Positions 56,945 to 64,000 of a DNA stretch of 64,000 nucleotides are shown here, in pieces. The notes beneath the pieces were generated by a model. The model did no database searches, was not told the DNA's origin, and saw nothing but the letters and a program-made list of their open reading frames with translations. Numbering within the stretch: position 1 is the stretch's first letter; each line of letters begins with the position of its first letter. The DNA comes from a virus. The position numbers and the translations under genes were made by a program. The stretch is taken from the IMG/VR virus record IMGVR_UViG_3300024264_000007, positions 1 to 64,000 of that record. One strand, written 5' to 3'.

Positions 56945-56973
56945 AGTATATCGAAGTTTCGTGTATTTGTCTA
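56945..56973 (-). promoter_or_regulatory. Sigma70-like promoter
   Basis: TAGACA (56968-56973), 17-bp spacer and TATACT (56945-56950), with AAAAACCCCC directly upstream of the -35. Confidence 0.7.
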
Positions 56974-56993
56974 GGGGGTTTTTATAGAACTTT

Positions 56994-57167
56994 TTAGTCC
57001 TTTGCTTTACCAACATTTAATGCGACCCAATCAAGTACTTTGTAAGCTTTCTTGACTATGCCATCATCAACTGGTGTAGGTGTAAGAGCTGCAATTAATG
57101 ATGCACTCATTACTAACCAAGGTAACACTTGTACCCAAGCAATTATCCATTGAAGAAATTCCAACAT
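56994..57167 (-). CDS. Small membrane protein (57 aa)
   Basis: MLEFLQWIIAWVQVLPWLVM then SASLIAALTPTPVDDGIVKK: a Trp-rich hydrophobic N-terminal half (one span) and a soluble helix (AYKVLDWVALNVGKAKD). AGGAG precedes the ATG by 8 nt, and a late promoter lies upstream. A holin-like or envelope role is possible. Confidence 0.65.
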   Translation of the reverse strand: MLEFLQWIIAWVQVLPWLVMSASLIAALTPTPVDDGIVKKAYKVLDWVALNVGKAKD

Positions 57168-57203
57168 ATAATACTCCTGTTATTAATTGATTTATAACAG
57201 AGG

Positions 57204-57211
57204 TATTTATG
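57204..57211 (-). promoter_or_regulatory. Late promoter CATAAATA
   Basis: CATAAATA overlapping the regA stop, 36 nt before ATG 57167; a weaker TATAAAT follows 8 nt later. The leader has an SD. Confidence 0.6.
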
Positions 57212-57617
57212 ATATGTTAGTGCCTATTGAGTACTTTTGTGTGAGTTTCCACTGTTGTTTCTCTTTGTAAGGTATAACCTTAATCTGAGAAAGTGGTGCT
57301 CTAGGTTCTTCAATTCTCTTTGGGTCAAGTACCTTGACAAGACTCCATTGTCTCAATAAATCGATTATGGTGTTGCGCCTTGCAACATCTGATTCGTCAA
57401 AGTTTGATTGTTTACCATCGAGTTTGAATAACTCTTTGAAGTGGACAATGTAATACTTGCCCCTTTTGTGTAGTATGTGACATGACTGAAAAAGTTCTTT
57501 TTCTTTTCTTGACGCTACGCCAATTCTAGATAAGGTTTCTCTTATCTTTAAGAAGTCGTCCTTTTCAGGAAATGTTATTTCTACTAAATCTTTTACTGAT
57601 TCTAAAATGTCATCCAT
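57207..57617 (-). CDS. regA: RegA translational repressor
   Basis: 136 aa from ATG 57617 (GGAAAG upstream; the frame to 57632 overlaps gene 62). VEITFPEKDDFLKIRETLSR, KELFQSCHILHKRGKYYIVH and FKELFKLDGK line up with T4 RegA (DFLKVKETLTR, YQSCHILQKKGLYYIVHFKE), and the end KQQWKLTQKYSIG matches too. RegA binds start regions of early mRNAs and blocks translation. It lies directly after gene 62, as in T4. Confidence 0.92.
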   Translation of the reverse strand: MDDILESVKDLVEITFPEKDDFLKIRETLSRIGVASRKEKELFQSCHILHKRGKYYIVHFKELFKLDGKQSNFDESDVARRNTIIDLLRQWSLVKVLDPKRIEEPRAPLSQIKVIPYKEKQQWKLTQKYSIGTNIS

Positions 57618-58002
57618 TATTCTTTCCACCAATTTTCATACTATCTTTCAAGTCACGATACTGTTTATCATTTAAAAGTTCTAGATATTCTTTGGCTCTT
57701 TGTGAGGATACACCAAAGGCGTTCTTCACTGTATCTAATTTCTTACTTTCGTAAGGTTTATGCCATTTCGAAAATCTCTGCCTTTTTCTAAGAGTATTTA
57801 TGAAAAACAAGTATTGAAGACGGCCCTCAGTCGAATGTCTGGTGTTCATCTCGTTTACTAGAAAGACTGCATCTTGGTGGTAAGATAATGCCTTATTGAT
57901 TAGGAAAGGTTGATATGCTTTCTCTTCGATATCATCAACCATGATATCTTTTTTGTCGTAAGAGACCGACTTAACGAAGTCGAATGGATTTCGTTTTGCC
58001 AC
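57610..58002 (-). CDS. 62: Clamp loader small subunit, T4 gp62-like
   Basis: A 130-aa protein. NPFDFVKSVSYDKKD, YQPFLINKALSYHQDAVFLV and LQYLFFINTLRKRQRFSKWH are the gp62 landmarks. With gp44 it loads clamp gp45. It is shorter than T4 gp62 (187 aa), lacking part of the C-terminus, as in other marine relatives. Unlike T4, genes 62 and 44 are separated by three small genes. Confidence 0.88.
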   Translation of the reverse strand: MAKRNPFDFVKSVSYDKKDIMVDDIEEKAYQPFLINKALSYHQDAVFLVNEMNTRHSTEGRLQYLFFINTLRKRQRFSKWHKPYESKKLDTVKNAFGVSSQRAKEYLELLNDKQYRDLKDSMKIGGKNNG

Positions 58003-58263
58003 TTAAGTGTTTCTTATGTAAGAGTCAACTAGTGCTTGACCAGTGAGAGCTTCACCAAAGTAAATAATCTCACCACTTGACTTTATTGTTCTTTGCACGA
58101 CACCGTTGTTATATTCAATGTCCATCACTGAACCATCATTGTTTCTGTTGTCGTACCACATTGAAGTAAAAGAATGTGCATGAATAGATTTAACACCATT
58201 TGACCATTTCTCTGCTTCTAATAACAGTCTTTGTCGTTCTACTGTTTCATTGTATTGTGTCAT
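58003..58263 (-). CDS. Hypothetical protein (86 aa)
   Basis: MTQYNETVERQRLLLEAEKW opens a helix, followed by a beta-rich part (FTSMWYDNRNNDGSVMDIEY, NGVVQRTIKSSGEIIYFGEA). It lies between the 38-aa gene and gene 62 with no intergenic space. Not recognised. Confidence 0.55.
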   Translation of the reverse strand: MTQYNETVERQRLLLEAEKWSNGVKSIHAHSFTSMWYDNRNNDGSVMDIEYNNGVVQRTIKSSGEIIYFGEALTGQALVDSYIRNT

Positions 58264-58363
58264 TGTCTCTACTCTCCCGCCATATTTTATCGGCTTGTCT
58301 TTGTAAACTTTTCTCTAAGTGGTAATCAAACCATCTTGCTAACCATTGTCTTAATTTACCCAC
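58247..58363 (-). CDS. Small basic amphipathic protein (38 aa), GTG start
   Basis: The frame GKLRQWLARWFDYHLEKSLQ with RQADKIWRESRDNDTIQ begins at a GTG overlapping the TAG stop of the upstream gene and ends 17 nt into the next one. It is rich in Trp/Arg and would form an amphipathic helix. The tight overlaps and composition support translation; function unknown. Confidence 0.5.
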   Translation of the reverse strand: MGKLRQWLARWFDYHLEKSLQRQADKIWRESRDNDTIQ

Positions 58364-58545
58364 TACCAACCACCGTCAATGGTTTCCATTACTTCATTCA
58401 TATGACCTAACAGTTGTGTGATAGGTTCATCGTAGTCACTAATCTCATAGTCAACATCATCTTGTTCTTTGAACATTGCCTTTACTTGGTCACCGTATTG
58501 GATAACCATTTCAAGTTGTTCTCTCATTTCATCTGATATTGCCAT
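58363..58545 (-). CDS. Hypothetical acidic protein (60 aa)
   Basis: MAISDEMREQLEMVIQYGDQ followed by an acidic stretch (EQDDVDYEISDYDEPITQLL). Starts at the last base of the gene 44 stop. Helical and acidic; unknown function. Confidence 0.55.
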   Translation of the reverse strand: MAISDEMREQLEMVIQYGDQVKAMFKEQDDVDYEISDYDEPITQLLGHMNEVMETIDGGW

Positions 58546-59489
58546 TATTTGAATCTACACTCTGACATAATCTCGGTGAGACATGCAGTGAAGTTGATTT
58601 CTGAGTCCATTGCAAATGCAGCCTTGTATTGATAATCAGCAATGAACAAAACAGCTGCAGGTATAGAACTTGGTTCTAATCTTTGTTCAAGTGCATCGAA
58701 AACTTTACGATATAAACCATTGAAATCATTATCAGAATTCTGAGCAACCCATTTTCTCATGGCAGTCCAGTTTTTCTTTTCAATCATATCAATGAGAGGT
58801 GTAAGTTTTTCTTCTGATAATGTCGCTAGTAGACCACTATCGATTACACCACTTGCACCATATCGTTGTACTTCATTAATGCATCGTCTGAAATCTGGAA
58901 AGAACTTTAGTATAAGTTCTACTAATACCTTTTCATCATACTTGATACCCTCATTGTCACATATAGATTTTAATCTATCAAGACCACCCATTGCGAGTTT
59001 TTGTTTCTCACTCTTAGGTATAGAAAAATCGATTACAGTACATCTACTATGTAGAGGTGCAATGATTCTATTCTTGTAATTACATGTAAAGATAAATCTA
59101 CAATTACTTGAGAACTCTTCTATGAAGTTTCTCAATGCCGGTTGAACTGAATCAGCAGATATATAATCTGCCTCATCAAGAATGACAACTTTAGGACCAC
59201 CGGCAAGAGATACAGTAGATGCAAAGTTTTTGATTTTAGTTCGCAAAGTGTCGATAAGTCGGCCTTCGTCACTGCCATTGATAACAATGAAATCAGCGCC
59301 TAACTCATTACAGAGTGCCTTAGCGACGGTTGTTTTGCCTGTTCCCTGTGAACCACAGAGCATCAGATTTGGTATTTCGTTATTGGAAACAAACTCTTTG
59401 AATGTTTTCTTGACGCCTTTTGGTAGTATAGTATCGTCAATGATAGTAGGACGATACTTTTCTACATATAAAAATTCATTTGTATTCAT
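58545..59489 (-). CDS. 44: Clamp loader large subunit, T4 gp44-like
   Basis: 314 aa from ATG 59489; an in-frame TTG at 59504 sits closer to the GGAGGGG site, so it is a second possibility. LCGSQGTGKTTVAKALCNEL is Walker A, PKVVILDEADYISAD Walker B and PLHSRCTVIDFS the SRC motif. AAA+ ATPase that opens clamp gp45. Length equals T4 gp44 (319 aa). Confidence 0.93.
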   Translation of the reverse strand: MNTNEFLYVEKYRPTIIDDTILPKGVKKTFKEFVSNNEIPNLMLCGSQGTGKTTVAKALCNELGADFIVINGSDEGRLIDTLRTKIKNFASTVSLAGGPKVVILDEADYISADSVQPALRNFIEEFSSNCRFIFTCNYKNRIIAPLHSRCTVIDFSIPKSEKQKLAMGGLDRLKSICDNEGIKYDEKVLVELILKFFPDFRRCINEVQRYGASGVIDSGLLATLSEEKLTPLIDMIEKKNWTAMRKWVAQNSDNDFNGLYRKVFDALEQRLEPSSIPAAVLFIADYQYKAAFAMDSEINFTACLTEIMSECRFK

Positions 59490-59491
59490 AA

Positions 59492-59593
59492 TTAAAGAGA
59501 ACAAACCCCTCCGAGTGTTCGTGTATTAGACCATTGATGATGAGATTCTAATACTCCCATGAAAGTAGCGGAGACTGGCGCTGTTTCACACAT
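59492..59593 (-). CDS. Possible leader peptide before gene 44 (33 aa)
   Basis: A frame beginning MCETAPVSATFMGVLESHHQ ends 2 nt before the gene 44 ATG. It has no SD of its own. The overlapping RNA can form GAACA/TGTTC around the GGAGGGG site, so translation of this frame might expose the gene 44 start. This is speculative. Confidence 0.3.
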   Translation of the reverse strand: MCETAPVSATFMGVLESHHQWSNTRTLGGVCSL

Positions 59594-59603
59594 AATATAT
59601 ATG

Positions 59604-60269
59604 TTAAGCGCTGTAAGAACTATCTGGTTCTAAAGCAATAAAGTACTCTAAATCTACATCTTTATTCTTAAAGTGTGAGATGCCTTTAGAAGATACTGCA
59701 ACTGTATAGTTGCCATCTAAAACTTTCAAGTTCTCAATCTTGAAGTTCATTGTGAATGTTGCACCATTGCCTTCGCCTACAGTTCTACTGAATGTATTTG
59801 AAGTTGTGTTCTTTTTATCAGTCACTTGCATCTCGATTTTAGTACCATCGGATGTAAGAACTAAATCATTTACACCCAATACTGAAGCTGCCTTTTGCAA
59901 TTCAGTTAGAAGTGTAGAAGTTAAGTCAATACTAATCTCTGCATCTGGCATGGTAATCATCTTCTCTGGTGAAGTGACCATACCCTCTGAGGCATAGAAA
60001 TATGTTAGAGATGTATCAGCATCTGCAATCGCCAACGAAGCTTCGTTGAAGTTGAAGTCTGGATTCTCCATTAGACTTGTTGCACCTAGAAATTCTACTA
60101 GATTGTAGATACTAAATGACTTGTCGAATGTTTCTGGTATCGTTGCGACTGCCAGAATATTCTTCATGTTAGATATCGTCTTAAGTTGATTACCTGAATC
60201 AACTTTGATACCTGAATTAATAGTAGCGAAGTTTTTTAATATCGCCTTTGTTTCACTTGAAATTTTCAT
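59604..60269 (-). CDS. 45: Sliding clamp, T4 gp45-like
   Basis: A 221-aa protein. MKISSETKAILKNFATINSG and ILAVATIPETFDKSFSIYNL then EFLGATSLMENPDFNF match the opening of T4 gp45 (228 aa). It forms the trimeric processivity clamp and, in T4, activates late promoters with gp33/gp55, which fits the late motifs found here. It precedes gene 44. Confidence 0.93.
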   Translation of the reverse strand: MKISSETKAILKNFATINSGIKVDSGNQLKTISNMKNILAVATIPETFDKSFSIYNLVEFLGATSLMENPDFNFNEASLAIADADTSLTYFYASEGMVTSPEKMITMPDAEISIDLTSTLLTELQKAASVLGVNDLVLTSDGTKIEMQVTDKKNTTSNTFSRTVGEGNGATFTMNFKIENLKVLDGNYTVAVSSKGISHFKNKDVDLEYFIALEPDSSYSA

Positions 60270-60601
60270 TTCTTGTCTCCTTTATAGCCTGATTCTTCAA
60301 GCATTAATTTATCGTGATTGTTCAATGCAAGGAATCCATAATGAATTACCTTTAAAAGGTCGGCACGATTTTTCCCACCTTTTTTGCCGTATCGTTGGGC
60401 ATACTTTAAAATATTCCCAATACAGAAACCTTCACCGTGTCCTGCATCCATAATGAATTCAGTTGCCTGATATTTGTTCAGACTGTAGTGTTGGTCATAT
60501 GTTGAGTCTACATAAGAAGAGAACTCCTTTAGAAGTTCTCCCTCATTGTATTTGTAGTCAATACCACTTTTGGTATTAGTTGACTTAGTAAATAAACCCA
60601 T
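60266..60601 (-). CDS. DUF3310-like protein
   Basis: 111 aa from ATG 60601, right after the CobS-like stop; the frame to 60637 overlaps that gene. DAGHGEGFCIGNILKYAQRY followed by GKKGGKNRADLLKVIHYGFL is the DUF3310 pattern (GN-IKY..R...K....DL.K..WYL), a family of small phage proteins near nucleotide-metabolism genes. No enzymatic role is proven. Confidence 0.65.
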   Translation of the reverse strand: MGLFTKSTNTKSGIDYKYNEGELLKEFSSYVDSTYDQHYSLNKYQATEFIMDAGHGEGFCIGNILKYAQRYGKKGGKNRADLLKVIHYGFLALNNHDKLMLEESGYKGDKK

Positions 60602-60602
60602 A

Positions 60603-61835
60603 TTAATCATTATACTCTGAAGACTCTGAATCGTCAATAGAGTTTTCTAAATGAACACCATCGTCAACTTTGGTGTAGAGGTCTAGAACAGCATTTCTAG
60701 TTTCTTCATCGAATCTAGATATGCACATTGTAATCGCCTTGAGTTTGTCACCAAACATCTTGTAAGCACTGACAATGTGAACAAGTCTTCTTGTTGTAAT
60801 CACATCATCAATGGCGCCTTCATAATAAGTTTTTCTGATTATGTCAGCCCAATCAACTAGTTTCTTAACGAAGTCTTCATCGACATCGCCAGTCAAAGCC
60901 ATTTCTTGTTTCAGAATATTTCTCTCAGTAGTCACTGGTGGATATTCTTGTTGCATCGTGATAGCGAATCTTTCAAGCATCGCCTCATTCATGATTTGAG
61001 TACCAATGAACTTGCCATCTTCAGACCCTTGGCCCTTGGTGTTGGCAGTAGCGACAACAGTAAACCCTGGTGTCGGTGTGACCCACTCACCAGTTTTCTT
61101 GATAAGGTAACCTTTGCCCTCAAGAACTGATTGTAGACACATCATTTTGTTAGACCCTAAGTCTACTTCGTCAAGAAGTAATACAGCGCCTTTTCTCATT
61201 GCCTTGATAACTGGACCTTCTCTGAAGATGATGTTGCCATTCTGCAAAGTGTGACCACCCATTAGGTCGTCTTCGTCTGTCTCAATAGTGATATTGACTC
61301 TGAAGAGTTCTCTCTTCAATTGAGCACAAGTTTGTTCAATCATTAATGTTTTACCATTACCTGAAAGACCAGTCACAAAGAAAGGGAAGAACATTTTAGA
61401 GTTGATTATGTTCTTGACATCTTTAGCATGACCAAACGGTACATAGTTTGGCATTTTTTCTGGAATGATTTTTACATTATCATCAATCATGTTGACCGAA
61501 GCAGTAGCAGCGGCAACTGGCATTTGTTGAACTTGAGGTGCAACTTTTGGAACTGTTAAAGGTTCTGGTTTAGAAACTGCAACAGTCGTACCGTTATTAT
61601 CAATCGCAAGGATTGGTGTTAGATTGAAAACAGCACCATCTTTAAAATTGTACCTGTTTGATTTCAACCAGTATGGAAAATGGCCCAATGAATTGAACTG
61701 CTCTTTCGAGAATTGCAATTGATTCGGATATTTCTCCTTTAATGCCTGAATGAATTCTTTCCTGTCAGGTGTCAGGTGGAAATTTTTATCTCCCAGATTT
61801 ATCGACTCTGTTGGGTCGTATGTCCACTTACTCAT
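60603..61835 (-). CDS. CobS-like AAA+ ATPase
   Basis: A 410-aa protein. FFVTGLSGNGKTLMIEQTC is Walker A, AVLLLDEVDLGS Walker B, and TVVATANTKGQGSEDGKFIG with AMLERFAITMQQ sensor regions. Residues 95-125 are a linker. The family is annotated CobS (cobaltochelatase subunit) in T4-like marine phages, where it pairs with the CobT-like protein downstream of the promoter. A chaperone- or MoxR-like role is equally possible. CGGAG precedes the ATG. Confidence 0.8.
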   Translation of the reverse strand: MSKWTYDPTESINLGDKNFHLTPDRKEFIQALKEKYPNQLQFSKEQFNSLGHFPYWLKSNRYNFKDGAVFNLTPILAIDNNGTTVAVSKPEPLTVPKVAPQVQQMPVAAATASVNMIDDNVKIIPEKMPNYVPFGHAKDVKNIINSKMFFPFFVTGLSGNGKTLMIEQTCAQLKRELFRVNITIETDEDDLMGGHTLQNGNIIFREGPVIKAMRKGAVLLLDEVDLGSNKMMCLQSVLEGKGYLIKKTGEWVTPTPGFTVVATANTKGQGSEDGKFIGTQIMNEAMLERFAITMQQEYPPVTTERNILKQEMALTGDVDEDFVKKLVDWADIIRKTYYEGAIDDVITTRRLVHIVSAYKMFGDKLKAITMCISRFDEETRNAVLDLYTKVDDGVHLENSIDDSESSEYND

Positions 61836-61877
61836 AATTTGTCTCCGTTAAAGTAGTTTTATTTCTCATCAGTTATT

Positions 61878-61907
61878 ATCCTATCAAAAAGTTAGGGTCA
61901 TTGTCAA
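61878..61907 (-). promoter_or_regulatory. Early-type sigma70-like promoter
   Basis: TTGACA (61902-61907), 18-bp spacer and TAGGAT (61878-61883), with the GGGTTGACAATGACC box. It drives CobS-like, DUF3310 and clamp genes. Confidence 0.75.
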
Positions 61908-61909
61908 CC

Positions 61910-62143
61910 CTATTCAATTTCTTTTAGTAATCTTTCCATGTCAATTGCAATAGAGGTCTTCTGACCTTTTCTCATTGTGGTGTATGAGTCGTTGTTAACC
62001 CAAAACCTAAATGCCTTACATTCAACCTCTTCTTCGCCACAAGCCTTTTGCCTAGGGCAATCAAACTTTACGCAAGGTCCTTTACCGACCTGTTGTATGG
62101 CGTCTTGAAATTTATCAATATTAATAGTACCTATCATTTCCAT
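61910..62143 (-). CDS. Small Cys-rich protein (77 aa)
   Basis: The middle holds CVKFDCPRQKACGEEEVEC, four Cys with C-x4-C-x5-C-x6-C spacing that could bind zinc or an Fe-S cluster. It overlaps the CobT-like stop (TAATG). Another possible start is ATG two codons in. The family is unknown; linked by position to CobS/CobT-like genes. Confidence 0.6.
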   Translation of the reverse strand: MEMIGTINIDKFQDAIQQVGKGPCVKFDCPRQKACGEEEVECKAFRFWVNNDSYTTMRKGQKTSIAIDMERLLKEIE

Positions 62144-64000
62144 TATGCAATCTCCTTTATAAATTCGTTAGTTAGAAATCTTGATGTTGACTTGCCTTTC
62201 TGATTTCTTTTGAAAGCGGCAGTCACTCTGTTTTTGTTTGCACCAATGAACTCTTCGCCAAGTTCATCTTCGCCTGTCGTAGCAAGATTAGATGCAGTGG
62301 TCAAGAACAATTTGTTGTAACCCTTGGTGTCAACTACTACACCTGATTTTCTCATATCTCTCCACAACCCATCAACTTCTTCCCAAAAGTTTGGTATAAT
62401 GTATTCACCCATTTGTTGAAAGTCTCTTTTCTTGGTGAAGACAAAGTAACCAGTCACGGTCACATTACAAGTTTCTGATAACCACTCTAAGATGTTTTGA
62501 GTTTTCTCGAAGTCGTTTCTACCATATCTTGAATTAGTCGTGTAAAGGAAGTTCTTGTTGATGTATGGGTCAATGAAACTTCTCTCTCTCTGAGCAGACC
62601 AGTAGTAATCATCGCCTGCCTGAGCCTTATAGTCAGCAGACTCAACTTCTGATTCTTCAAAGAAGTCACTTCTGAAACTGAACCCATCGGTGATGATTGT
62701 TAGAATTGATTTCTCAATACCATACTGTCTGTTGAACTCTGGTAAGAATTTTCTCATAGCAACTAGGCATTCGTCAAGTGGTGTACCACCCAATCTATAA
62801 TTTTCAGGACAGCAGTATCTTGAGAATCTTGCATCACCCCAATATGAACTACCTGATTCCCATTCTTGAATAGAACTGAATACTGAATTGTATTCTTCAA
62901 CAAGTTTTATTCCCTTTGGTGAACCACCCCAGCAATCATGAAGTTCATTGTGCATGTACCCAACAAGGATACAAGATAAGTAATCTAGCATCTCTGAATA
63001 TTTTCTATTAGATATTTCGTTAGACATAATCTCAACAAGTTTTGCCTTGCCACTTGAGTAGTCAAGTCTGTCTTGTCTTACAATAGAATCTGAGAAGAGA
63101 TATACTCTGTAAGGAATGTTTACTTTTCTACAGAACTCTGAAAGTATAATTGATTGTTCTAACATGTCAGCAGCTTCGTTGTGAATAGAACCAGACCAGT
63201 CAAGTAAAACATTGACACCATGGTTCTTGCCATCTGGAATGTAAGTGACTCTTTTGAAGATATCATCTACAATCTGATACTTAGCAAGTCTATTCATATC
63301 AAGGTCACCACTAGTGCCTGTATATGCCTTTGCACTTCTATGTGCATTTTGTCTTAACTCAAACTCTTTTGCCATATGGGCAACAATCTTTTTGTTTTTG
63401 TTTTGAAGATGTTTTCTGTAATGTTTACCAAGAACTAAAGTATTACTTCTCTCGTTGACAGTTTCTTGTTTTCTCTCTTCAGTGTAGTATCTTGGGTCTT
63501 CTTTTATCAACTTGTCATAGTCAACACCAGCAAACCAACTCTGCCAATCAGATGTAATTTGTTTGTTGTCATAAATCATTGCATCTATATCAGTACTTTT
63601 GAATCTAGTTCTCAAATCAATATTAGTTTTGATGTTTGCCTTTTCGTCAACAAAATCATCTTCATTATTATGTGCATAGTGTTCAGTGATTGATTCTCTA
63701 GCGCCATCTAATTCATCATATTTGCCATCGAACTTGCCACCCTTGGCGCCAGATTCTACAAGAGTCTCTTCAACTTTATCACCCTCTTCTTCTATGTCGC
63801 CCTCAGCGTTTGATTTATCTTCTTCTTCTTCACTCTCTGGTTCATCATCTGACTCTTCACCACTCATTGGAGATGATTCAGTCTCGTCTTCTTCATCATC
63901 ATCTTCTGATTCAGGCATTTGCATCTTAGAAAGTTTTTCGTCTTCTTCATCTCTCTCTTCATTTTCTTTAGAGTATTCGTAGATTGAATTTGCACATTCG
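62143..64000 (-). CDS. CobT-like VWA-domain protein, N-terminus beyond edge
   Basis: An open frame reaches the right edge without a stop, so the N-terminus is missing; an internal ATG exists at 63924. The visible part has a long Glu/Asp/Ser region, a helical middle (LRTRFKSTDIDAMIYDNKQI) and a C-terminal VWA domain: VNVLLDWSGSIHNEAADMLE (MIDAS D-x-S-x-S), VYLFSDSI and ILTIITDGFSFR. It probably partners the CobS-like ATPase. A MIDAS-based chaperone is likely; true cobalt insertion is not shown. Confidence 0.75.
   Translation of the reverse strand, partial: ECANSIYEYSKENEERDEEDEKLSKMQMPESEDDDEEDETESSPMSGEESDDEPESEEEEDKSNAEGDIEEEGDKVEETLVESGAKGGKFDGKYDELDGARESITEHYAHNNEDDFVDEKANIKTNIDLRTRFKSTDIDAMIYDNKQITSDWQSWFAGVDYDKLIKEDPRYYTEERKQETVNERSNTLVLGKHYRKHLQNKNKKIVAHMAKEFELRQNAHRSAKAYTGTSGDLDMNRLAKYQIVDDIFKRVTYIPDGKNHGVNVLLDWSGSIHNEAADMLEQSIILSEFCRKVNIPYRVYLFSDSIVRQDRLDYSSGKAKLVEIMSNEISNRKYSEMLDYLSCILVGYMHNELHDCWGGSPKGIKLVEEYNSVFSSIQEWESGSSYWGDARFSRYCCPENYRLGGTPLDECLVAMRKFLPEFNRQYGIEKSILTIITDGFSFRSDFFEESEVESADYKAQAGDDYYWSAQRERSFIDPYINKNFLYTTNSRYGRNDFEKTQNILEWLSETCNVTVTGYFVFTKKRDFQQMGEYIIPNFWEEVDGLWRDMRKSGVVVDTKGYNKLFLTTASNLATTGEDELGEEFIGANKNRVTAAFKRNQKGKSTSRFLTNEFIKEIA

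Noticed and set aside
776-61910. Recurring TTGTCAACCC on the + strand looked like dispersed iterons or attachment sites.
   Set aside because: Each copy is the reverse complement of a -35 element in a 17-18 bp spaced promoter upstream of a - strand gene.
1-64000. CRISPR arrays, insertion sequences, rRNA genes or photosystem genes.
   Set aside because: No regularly spaced repeats, transposase motifs, rRNA-like stretches or psbA-type proteins were seen.

Overview
This window reads as part of the genome of a T4-like myovirus from an AT-rich marine setting. It holds a compact T4-type replication set: DNA polymerase gp43, clamp gp45, clamp loader gp44/gp62, translational repressor RegA, helicase gp41, primase gp61, recombinase UvsX and NrdA/NrdB. 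With it come genes typical of pelagic T4-like phages: CobS/CobT-like proteins, Hsp20, many 2OG-Fe(II) oxygenases, a cupin-like protein and modular head-region proteins. No photosystem genes are present. A pelagic myophage is likely; the host (a SAR11-type bacterium is one option) is inference. Only three genes lie on the + strand; the rest are packed on the - strand, often with ATGA or TAATG overlaps.

Layout: 1-1.2 kb, short early-type ORFs and leaders under sigma70-like promoters. 1.2-3.3 kb, a + strand late unit closed by a bidirectional terminator. 3.3-7.5 kb, unknowns plus four 2OG-Fe(II) oxygenases. 7.5-10.4 kb, an i-/o-spanin pair, tiny membrane proteins, a deoxyribonucleotidase, a metallopeptidase and glutaredoxin. 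10.4-15.7 kb, nrdB, another oxygenase, nrdA and primase. 15.7-30 kb, a late block of probable head or internal proteins: a PAP2-phosphatase fusion, very basic proteins, an HNH protein, a NadR-like fusion and a ligase-like protein. Several of these begin with a T4-like capsid-targeting peptide. 30-34 kb, two tRNAs, a GIY-YIG/ParB-like fusion and a PNKP-type phosphatase. 34-46 kb, a DruA-like protein, gp41, UvsX, a nuclease, IscU, gp43, endolysin, a glycosyltransferase/cytidylyltransferase pair, a second DruA-like paralogue and peroxiredoxin with tRNA-Gly. 46-49 kb, Hsp20 with a structured leader and a QueC-like/oxygenase/propeller trio. 49-56.5 kb, a curli-like (type VIII secretion) island. 56.6-64 kb, a SAP-domain protein, RegA, gp62, gp44, gp45, DUF3310, CobS-like and CobT-like (cut by the right edge).

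The most remarkable system is the curli-like island. One late promoter precedes two holin-like proteins, CsgF, the CsgG outer-membrane pore lipoprotein, two secreted curlin-repeat proteins, a secreted FecR-domain protein, small membrane proteins and a CHASE2-class III nucleotide cyclase. The set could secrete fibres or help cell exit, with a cyclic-nucleotide signal attached. CsgF/CsgG homologues have, as I recall, been noted in pelagic myophages, so the cyclase/FecR/holin context is the less described part.

Regulation can be read from sequence. Sigma70-like promoters have 17-18 bp spacers, and many share a GGGTTGACAATGACC-type box. T4-like late promoters read NATAAATA or CTAAATA. In both classes several promoters sit so close to an ATG that the predicted start site is the start codon, which suggests leaderless mRNAs. 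Structured leaders, promoter hairpins and a promoter nested in a terminator add further control.
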